Source of the DNA: Styela clava
Taxonomy: Eukaryota; Chordata; Ascidiacea; Stolidobranchia; Styelidae
Assembly (NCBI RefSeq): GCF_964204865.1
Contig: NC_135260.1
Coordinates: 6,758,001 to 6,822,000 of the forward strand
Length of the DNA: 64,000 nucleotides
Direction: 5' to 3'
The notes under the pieces: model-generated
What the model saw: the letters and a program-made list of their open reading frames with translations, nothing else
What the model was told of the DNA's origin: nothing
The model's database searches: none
Part shown: positions 56,336-64,000 of the stretch, piece after piece
Numbering within the stretch: position 1 is the stretch's first letter
Layout of the letters: each line of letters begins with the position of its first letter
Position numbers and translations under genes: made by a program

Positions 56336-58394
56336 TACAACGGATATGGGCCGTGAGACGAAGCCTTGAAAACGCCCAGAAAATGAGTTTCGTAGCGCAC
56401 ATCTGGTAACTAAATAAATCCTTCAGTTTAGTGTGAAAATGAACATACTGAACGCATTACAGCTTGTTCCACAATCCTGATGCGAAATTGAATATAAGAG
56501 GTTCCCGGAAATTCAATAACCATAAGTTCACAACACATACATAAGAACTATGCAATTCGAGAGCCCTACAGCACACTAACACAAATGTATTCCTGTAATG
56601 TTTTGCCTGACCAAAATCGGACTTCCTCAGTCAATCATAATTTATTAGGTAGATTATGAAAAATATGACATATAAATATGAAATACTTTAATTGTGTGAC
56701 AGGAGTGGCGAGTGACCTCGAAAGCAGCGACACCAACAACGCTGATTCACATTAGCGAATAAATTTTATGTAATAACCACAAGCAGTTTACAACAAGAAG
56801 AGCATAAAAAGCTACATCCATTTTATAGAAGCTATCAAACGTATTTATTTTTAAGCAATGAAGTCACAAATTAACATCGTGAGCACGAAAACACAAATAA
56901 ATCAGTTATTTCTCACTTAGAAATTTACCAGAAAAGTCAAGAAAATTGTACAATATGTACATAACATAGTGAACAGAAATATTACAATAAGTCTTTTTTT
57001 AGTTTATGTGGTTATGTATTTGAACAAAGGCAATATTATTTCTAGAAACAGGACTACGACACTAACAAATGTTCGAAAAAAAAAAAAATAAATGATACTA
57101 CTGATAAATGATAAAAATCAACTGCAATATCTAATTCACTTTCTTCTGAATTGTTTTCGAAATCCACTATCTTGAAAATCGACTTTTCCTCTATAAGTGT
57201 ACTGTGATTTTGCAGTCAATACAAAAACAAAAATCTGTGCAATTTAAGTTGATTTTGGCACACTTGCATAAATTATTTTGACTATTTTTTTTACACTTGC
57301 AGTTTGCCAACTCAAGAACTGATTTGAGGGCCACATGCTTCTTCAGTGAATCATTGTTGGGTATAATCCTTATGTTTGCCAGTGTTAAATAGACGTGCCC
57401 TGGTATCATTTACATTCTTCATATCCTCTTCATACAGTGAACAAACAAATTCCTCAGCTTTATTTATTAATGCCTCGTTAACCTCAAAAGATCTTCATAG
57501 TTGAGAAAATATGAATTGAAAACCACAATGAAGTCTCCAACATGAGTTTAATGGGCAGTTCCAATTGCAGAAAAGTGCTAAAGTATTTCAATATGAATAG
57601 CCCATCTAAGCTGTTTGCAACTATTATGATTCTCATATACCTTTACGCTTCAAGACTTCTTGTTTAATCCATTTTATAGCAGCAGGGATTAGAGCCTGCA
57701 TTAGGTCGGATTGGTGGAACATTGCCGTCTTCTTTTGTCGTACAGTATCTAAAATGAGGAAGAAAATCATATTTGGAACAGCATGAGTGTAAAAATACCA
57801 CTAAATACTAACTAATACCTTGAATAAATAATGCATTTTATCTGATGTACTAAATGAGCGTATGTACTACAGTCCAGCAGTGTTTGCATACCATTACTAG
57901 ACTATATCTACACTAAATTTTGATATATCACAGTCTGAAATGCCCTATGACAGTATGAGTATGGACTATAGGCCTAGACTATATTTTAAAACATCAACTG
58001 TCTGTCTACAACTCGATTTCTCACCTCTCAATCGTTTCCAATGCTACTTTCTTTCCACTCCGGCATAACTTACCGTATCATTGCTTCCCAGGTTCTTGTC
58101 GACTCTATGAATTTAGATTTAGACCAACCGACATTAGTAAAATTGATTATTTTCTTCTCTTTCACACAACCGTGCATTACAGAAACAGCCATTAATTTCT
58201 ATTTCCAAATATGCTGTGGCCTATATAGTAGTATAAGTCTGCTGAATAGTCAAGAAGAGTCATTAAATTAATCATAAACAAAATATCGTTGTTTGTGACA
58301 TATTATTCTAAGTCTAGCCTTCCTTGGAATTACCGCACCGTACCTATTCAACAACGTCTTATGAGCTAGTGCTCAACTAAAATTGCTATTTATG
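56336..58394. other. Spacer of the P450 palindrome
   Basis: About 2 kb not repeated between the arms. It begins with a second copy of the GAGTTTCGTAGCGCACATC motif (56385-56405; the first is at about 55960). It also contains the cysteine-rich remnant at 57110-57490. The rest is AT-rich, with a poly-A run near 57078-57089. Confidence 0.55.
57110..57490 (-). pseudogene. Remnant of a cysteine-rich coding sequence
   Basis: On the minus strand, different frames give in order: VNEALINKAEEFVCSLYEED, then RARLFNTGKHKDYTQ, then NNDSLKKHVALKSVLELANC leading into CKCKKNSQNNLCKCAKINLN and FCFCIDC, then an acidic end VDFENNSEESELDI. At least two frame breaks and one in-frame stop separate the parts. The spacing CxCKKxxxxxxCxCxxxxLxC recalls CXC-type zinc motifs (tesmin/TSO1-like). 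I associate such tails only loosely with dispersed invertebrate ORFs of unknown function. It is not an active gene. Confidence 0.4.
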
Positions 58395-59647
58395 GTAAGA
58401 ATATACAAGTGTTTAATATCTTACTTATACTTTTCAACACCTCCTTAGAATAACTGAACTAATAATAACTGAAAAAACTATGGAAAGGCTACTCAACGCA
58501 AAAGCAAGCAGTAGTAGTACATCTGATATTCATCCGACCACTGGGTTTTCACCTACAGCTGACTAATTCGATTGTTACGTCATGCAGATGTCTGCGTTCA
58601 TTGGCCCATGATACCGAATAAGCAGAGAAAGTAGGACAGATGGTAACACATATTTATTGTGGTAAAAGTGTATTTTCTGTAAAACGTGCAACTTTTGTAA
58701 GTGGGAACAAGGCAATATTTGTTACTAAATTTCTAAGGAACATTTTAAAATCATTTTCAGGTAGTTACCTTATGTGCGCTACGAAACTGAAAGATAAATG
58801 GCCTCGGCTCGCGGCCTATATGTAATGTTGGGTTTATAGAACTTTTTTGAGTATTATCGCCGGGTCACGATTGGGTTTGACAACCACGGGTTAAAGATAT
58901 TACAGATTTTCATCCGGTATTGTGAGCACCGAACCGAAAGTGTTTTAGGATAAGACAGTTGGGATAAGATAAGGAACTGTGTTTTTACACAAAATGTATT
59001 TGATTATGTTTTTTCAGTTTTATCAAAATAAATGTGTGATGAAAAAAAATTATAAAACTTGCATCTTAATGGACTTAAATGATCAATGTTACTCACATTT
59101 ATCCAATATGGAACAAAATGCCATTATATGTTTATTGTGTACAGCAAGGTATAATATTTGGCTGGAACGGAATGCTACCATTGACGCAATCGTCTGTCAT
59201 GACATGACGTAAACAATTGCAGAAATTCTCAATACTGCAATACTTCGATATATCGCAATAACACAAATGGCCTAGGGGCCCAAGCCTAATGTGGGTATAT
59301 GCATGCTTGATGGTATCGTATATCTTTGCATGGTGCAACTTACGAAGCTGTATACAACCCAAATACTGAAATAACAGTGGTGCAGGTAGGAGAGATGCAG
59401 TTGCAACTGCAGTATTCAATCAAAACTCAATTTTTTTTTTATAAATAACCCATATATTTCATTTTGTTAAAATTGATTTATGAGTTTTATATTACTCACA
59501 TAGAATTGGTTGAAGTTTATTTTGTAAAACAGTGGAATAATCTTCGTAGTATTTCAAAAAATACTGAAGAGTAGACTATAAGCTATTACTCAAATCTTAT
59601 AATTTTCTATACAGATATATGAAAATTGATTGGATTAAGCAAATACA
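58395..59647. repeat. Right arm of the inverted duplication upstream of the P450 pair
   Basis: Reverse-complement counterpart of 55033-56335; it runs up to the start codon of the plus-strand P450. Both promoters therefore came from the same sequence. Confidence 0.8.
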
Positions 59648-62600
59648 ATGTCTTGGTTGTGGTCAGTGATATCTTTTGAATCTTTGGGACTTGTTGCTGC
59701 AATACTGGCTCTTATCAGGTGATTGTGGTCTATTTTATATATTTTATCCAAGAGATCAATTTTCTCCAGTTTTCAGTTCCTTTTACTGGTGTCGAAAATT
59801 GAGTTTGAGGCAAAAAATTTTAAATTTTTTTTGTATGAAAAAAAAATCGTTAACTGATTGTTCAATTCTCTTCAATTTGTTGTTTGATGTCAAAATTAAA
59901 TATTACAATTAGTAACAATATCTAAATTTGCCTTTTTCAATCAATTTCGAATATTTAATTTTTGTTTTTCATCACTTGTTCAATGGAATTTCTTGCTTAT
60001 TTTCAGATACTACATACATAGAAAATGGCAGTTTCTCGCAAACCTCAATATACCCCATGACAAACCTAGTATACTGAATATTGGAAATTTGGCAAGTGTC
60101 TTTTCAAAAGTAAGTAATAAATGTTGAATGTTTGTCACTTGGTTGACAGGGTGGGTCAGAACTACTTGGTTTTGATCAAGCATATTTTCTATTTGAAATG
60201 TTGAATATGATTGGTCATGCACATAGGATGAAGATTTGCAAAGCAATACACTTAAGTTAGAAATAAGAAATTGCTGAGCGACTTACAGTTTCAAGATCTT
60301 AAATGTTTAATTATTATATTCCTACTGTTGGTTGATGCATTTCAAGATTTACTCAAATTAAAATCTTGTTGAAACAAAATATTTTTTAATTGATTGTTGA
60401 TTTGATATTGACCGTATGACTTTCTTTTTAAATTTTTTATTTTTTTATTATGTTTTCAGGGAATGTTTAATAGAAATTTAAAACAAAAAAAGAAATATGG
60501 ACTGATATATGGGTGAGTAAGGAGAGTTGATAATTAATATTGACAATTCTCTGATTTTTCTTTTCATAAAGATTGGGGGTTGTAAGTGAACTTTAAAAAT
60601 AAACCTTTAAAAAATGTACTGAAAGATGTTTGACCAACAGCTCTTGTGAGTTATCACAATCCACACACGCCATCCTTTGACTCAATTCTCTTCATTATTC
60701 AAACTAATAGAACTTATCATCTTCAAATTCTGCCTCAGGAAACTGCACTAATTTGTGTTTTATGTGTCATACCCTTCGAAAAAATATTGGTATCAAAAGA
60801 TTGGTAATTTCAGCCTGTTTTTTTTTATCAAAATTGATAATCATTAAATATCTTTTAGTTAGCTGGATAGGGTTGCTCGATAATATGCACGTATTGACAA
60901 TTTTTCGATAAGTCATGTCTATATTTCAGGGAATATGCCGGTGTTACACCTTTAATCACGATACATGATCTTGAAATTATACGACAGATATACACAAAAG
61001 AATTCCAGAATTTTCCTGATAGAATGGTAAGAACTACTTAACTGCAGCACATTTTCCTACGTGTGTTAAGACTCTTATCTACTTCACCATCAAAGCCATG
61101 CATGATGGGGACATTGAGCAACTAACTGTTCATTGCTGCCAATATTCTAACGGTTATTCACATTATTGCATTCGAAGTTACATTTTCTGCCTTTATTGCA
61201 TTTGCCGATACGACATTAATGTGATGAATTAGTTTGCCTTTCACCGCACAGTTTTTCGATTCTCGGAGCAATTTGTGACAAGCGAACCTATAGACCAGGA
61301 GGCAAGTCTCGACCTGTATTTTTGTCGTCATATATAGGAGTGAAAATGCTGACTCACGAATGTAGGTTGTTGCAAAAGGATTTTAATTGACTTTTCTGAC
61401 AGCAATGGATATTCGTCCGCAAAGCTCAACCGAAAATATGCAATTTTTTTTTGAAATAATCATTAAATATTGAACAGGGGGGTCCGCAGACCCCAGTTTG
61501 AAAAACCCTGGTTTATGGGACTCTTAATGACCCGAATCATTTAAACCAGGGGTGTACAACCTGTGGCCCACGGGCCAAATTTTGGCCCGCAAGAAAAACT
61601 TGTGGGGTCTGCGGAGAAGCATCACTTTTGAATGTTGTGATGAGTGATGAACATGAGTTTTAAATTTAATCAAGTATGTGCGAGTAATTCGAATTCTATT
61701 AAGTTGTAATGCCTATATCTGAGCTCGTGCAAACTGAAGAACGCATGTCACAAGATCTATAACCAGAATTTGTGTGTGCGCAACTGCTAGAAAGACTATG
61801 TTAAGTAAAGGTGCTGCCCGCGGTTTCATTCAGTTATTTATATATGGCCCTTGTGTATAAAAGCCCTTGTGCACATCCCTGATTTAAACTAAATGTCTAA
61901 ACTCTCGAAAAGCCAGCAAGACTTAATTGAAGATTTGAAGATGTTTTGAGCCACACTTTGAAATATTGAAATAATTAATTCTGGTGATATTATTAACCAC
62001 AAATTCAGTAGCTTTTCAAAAGACTATAAAATATGTTTTGATCCATATTTGTCTTTAGATTCAGATTACCATTGAATCATTATTGGAGAGACTCTGGACT
62101 CTAGGTTTTTGTATTCAATGAAGTTGCTGGATTTGATTTTTAAAATATGAAATGTACGATATTGAGACATAAAACTACTGATATTTATAAGAAAAGCGGA
62201 ATTTTGTATCTCTTGGTTTTTTTTTATAGAGTGTGTTGGTGACAATGAACGGTAGAGAGATGAATCAAGGAGTTGTATTCGCTAGAAATAAGGAATGGAA
62301 AAGAATGCGGTGAGATATTTTAATATTTTTATGCAATTATTTTATGCTTTCATATTCATTCATTTTATTCCCAGAATAGATATAAAGCATAGTGTTCTTT
62401 TATCTTCCCAAAACATTTTATTGTGTTCTTCTCAGTAGCCGATTTGTGAGATTGTCCCAAAATAGAAGTAGGAAATGTCCCGTTATTTGAGTGTAACAAA
62501 ATTTCAAATCATAATTATTTGAAAAGTTTTATTCATTCTTGAAAGAGGAAAATTATTGTTTTATGCCCAAATAACACTGAAATCATGATATTAACATTGA

Positions 62601-64000
62601 TAAATTGGTGGAGCTTAATAGTGTACTCATCGCAAAAACCTGTTGTTTCAGCTCGACATTAACTCCTTCATTTACCATGTCAAAGCTGAAACAGATGTTC
62701 TCAATTGTTGAGAATTGTACAGGTCAAACTGTTGCAGTGTTAGAGGGGAAGTTAAAAGATGAAAGCGGAGAATTTATTGCAAGAAAGTAAGTGCAGAAGT
62801 ATCCTATTTCATAAACTACCTTGACATTTGAATATATAAAAGTCTTGCTTTGTAATTGTTTGTTTCTGTTTTTCTTTATATGGCCATGGTTGCCTTGACA
62901 TGTACCGTAATTTTAAAAAATGATCATAGGATATACAAAATTATCAAATTATTGGAAGTGTGATACTTATGGGATTGCAAAAGTTACAAATGTTAAATAA
63001 AAAACGATAGTTTGAATATTCTAAAGTTTTTAAACAGTTTGAATGAATAGCTGTCATTTTTTTTTCTTTGGAGCTTTTAAAAATTTCCACATTTTTAATT
63101 TTTTAGCAACCTCTTCAGAGGTTGGTAATCTGTACTAAAGAATTGAATCAAACCGATATATCATGAATTATCTAATTGGGAACAAATATAGTCTAAATAA
63201 TATTATTACATTCAGGTTATTTTCAAATTTATCGCTGGATATGATAGTTTCTGCTGCATTGGGAACGAGAGCACATATTCAATCTGTTGATGGGAAAGAT
63301 TCCCAACTGGTATTGGAAGTTCGAAAACTGTTCGCTACTGGATTTGCTGGTCCTACTGCATTCATGTGTTGTAAGTTCTAGGAATTTATAGGATTATTGG
63401 GTACTTCTGTAGTGTGTGTACCAGGTTAGGGTTAGGCCATAATTTTATTCCGTTTTTGCTTGTTTTAGTTCTATTACGAGCTCGGGGACTGTCTGTGTTA
63501 GCCAAGTGAATACATCCCTTGCCCATAGGTTCCAGTCCCTTTACACAACTTGATGTAAAATAGGCGAACAAAATTAGTTACCTCCATATTGATACACATA
63601 TTTCTGGAGTGCTGATTATTGGACTATTTAGACACACTGTCATTTCTCCTCAATTAAGAGATCAAAAATGAATATTTTACAAGTTTTACATCATTTTTTC
63701 AGTCATCTGTCCACCATTTGAAAGGATTTGCAATAAATTAGACATCAGTATATTCGATTACAAAGCATTACAATATATCAGTAATTTTACCAATGTCGTC
63801 ATTGAAAGAAGAAAAAGGGGACAGGTTAGTTTTCGGAAGTTTATCGTATGCTTTTAAACAAAGATGACGCTAAAAAAAATCTTTTTCAAGATCAAATAAA
63901 TTCATTTGGTAAATAAATTAAATTTATGTGTATTTATAAACTGAATATACAAAACTTAAATTTTTAATCTACCGATTTATTTTGCTGTGTTTGCTGTTAA
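59648..64000 (+). CDS. Cytochrome P450, paralogue of the minus-strand gene, partial (3' end outside window)
   Basis: Eight exons are visible: 59648-59718, 60007-60109, 60460-60512, 60930-61026, 62230-62309, 62652-62786, 63216-63370, 63703-63824. Exon lengths are identical to exons 1-8 of the 48178-55032 gene, giving the first 272 residues without a stop. The start reads MSWLWSVISFESLGL against MSWLSSVISFESLGL in the paralogue. Helix C is WKRMR, followed by RSTLTPSFTMSKLKQM and a segment ending CTGQTVAVLEGKLKDESGEF, all close to the partner. The heme and I-helix exons lie beyond the window, so activity cannot be judged. The two genes start about 4.6 kb apart and point away from each other. Confidence 0.9.
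61547..61881. mobile_element. hAT-type MITE with 8-base target duplication in P450 intron 4
   Basis: The left end is CAGGGGTGTACAACC and the right end GTGCACATCCCTG. The direct repeat ATTTAAAC flanks it at 61539-61546 and 61882-61889. The minus-strand paralogue has no such insertion in its matching intron (53131-53374), so it arrived after the P450 duplication. Just upstream, at 61479-61510, is the end of another hAT-like element (GGTCCGCAGACCCCAG to AAACCCTGG). Confidence 0.88.
63410..63612. mobile_element. MITE-like element, GTGTGTACCA family, P450 intron 7
   Basis: A full-length member: GTAGTGTGTGTACCAGGTTA, the AGTTCTATTACGAGCTCGGG block, CAGTCCCTTTACACAACTTG, and the end CCATATTGATACACATATTT. 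It is in the opposite orientation to 390-585 and absent from the paralogous intron at 51810-51901. Confidence 0.85.

Noticed and set aside
63420-63440. GGTTAGGGTTAGG as a telomeric tract
   Set aside because: Only about two units, always at the same place inside a MITE-like element, so it is not a telomere.
1-64000. CRISPR array, bacterial operons or phage genes
   Set aside because: No regularly spaced identical repeats. The window is intron-containing animal DNA.

Overview
The window is nuclear DNA of an animal. It is AT-rich, has spliceosomal GT-AG introns, and is dense in short inverted-repeat transposons and SINE-like repeats. The gene content (TRAPPC5, SDHC, a BTB-Kelch protein, VPS26, APC4, CYP3-clan P450s, a secreted YWTD/EGF protein) is typically metazoan. 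I suspect an invertebrate deuterostome such as a tunicate, but this rests on general look only; no species can be named.

Layout. 1-8.2 kb: four genes on the minus strand, TRAPPC5 (3' end outside the window), SDHC, a BTB-BACK-Kelch protein and VPS26. Three of the four have no intron in the coding region. 8.2-11.5 kb: intergenic DNA with repeats. 11.5-25.5 kb and 29.2-41.8 kb: two direct copies of a 12.6-13.9 kb segment. Each carries an intact 15-exon gene for a secreted 583-residue protein with the order signal peptide, fibronectin type II, LCCL, six-bladed YWTD propeller, EGF, charged tail. I assembled both models by hand; exon lengths and phases are the same in both copies. 25.5-29.2 kb: spacer made mostly of repeats. 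43.9-46.2 kb: an intronless APC4 gene on the plus strand. 48.2-55.0 kb: a complete 14-exon CYP3-clan P450 on the minus strand. 59.6-64.0 kb: its inverted, head-to-head paralogue on the plus strand, with 8 exons before the window ends.

The genes do not form one pathway. Housekeeping genes (TRAPP vesicle tethering, retromer, respiratory complex II, the anaphase-promoting complex, a probable CUL3 adaptor) surround two recently duplicated loci that look like accessory functions: the secreted multidomain protein and the P450 pair.

The items most worth a second look are: the domain order of the duplicated secreted protein; the dated transposon insertions with an empty site in the sister copy; the P450 pair lacking the usual I-helix threonine, as in thromboxane synthase; and the splice-acceptor-like sequences 3-15 bases before the start codons of otherwise intronless genes, which suggest spliced-leader trans-splicing or 5'UTR introns. 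I found no bacterial-type system, CRISPR array, rRNA or intact tRNA gene.
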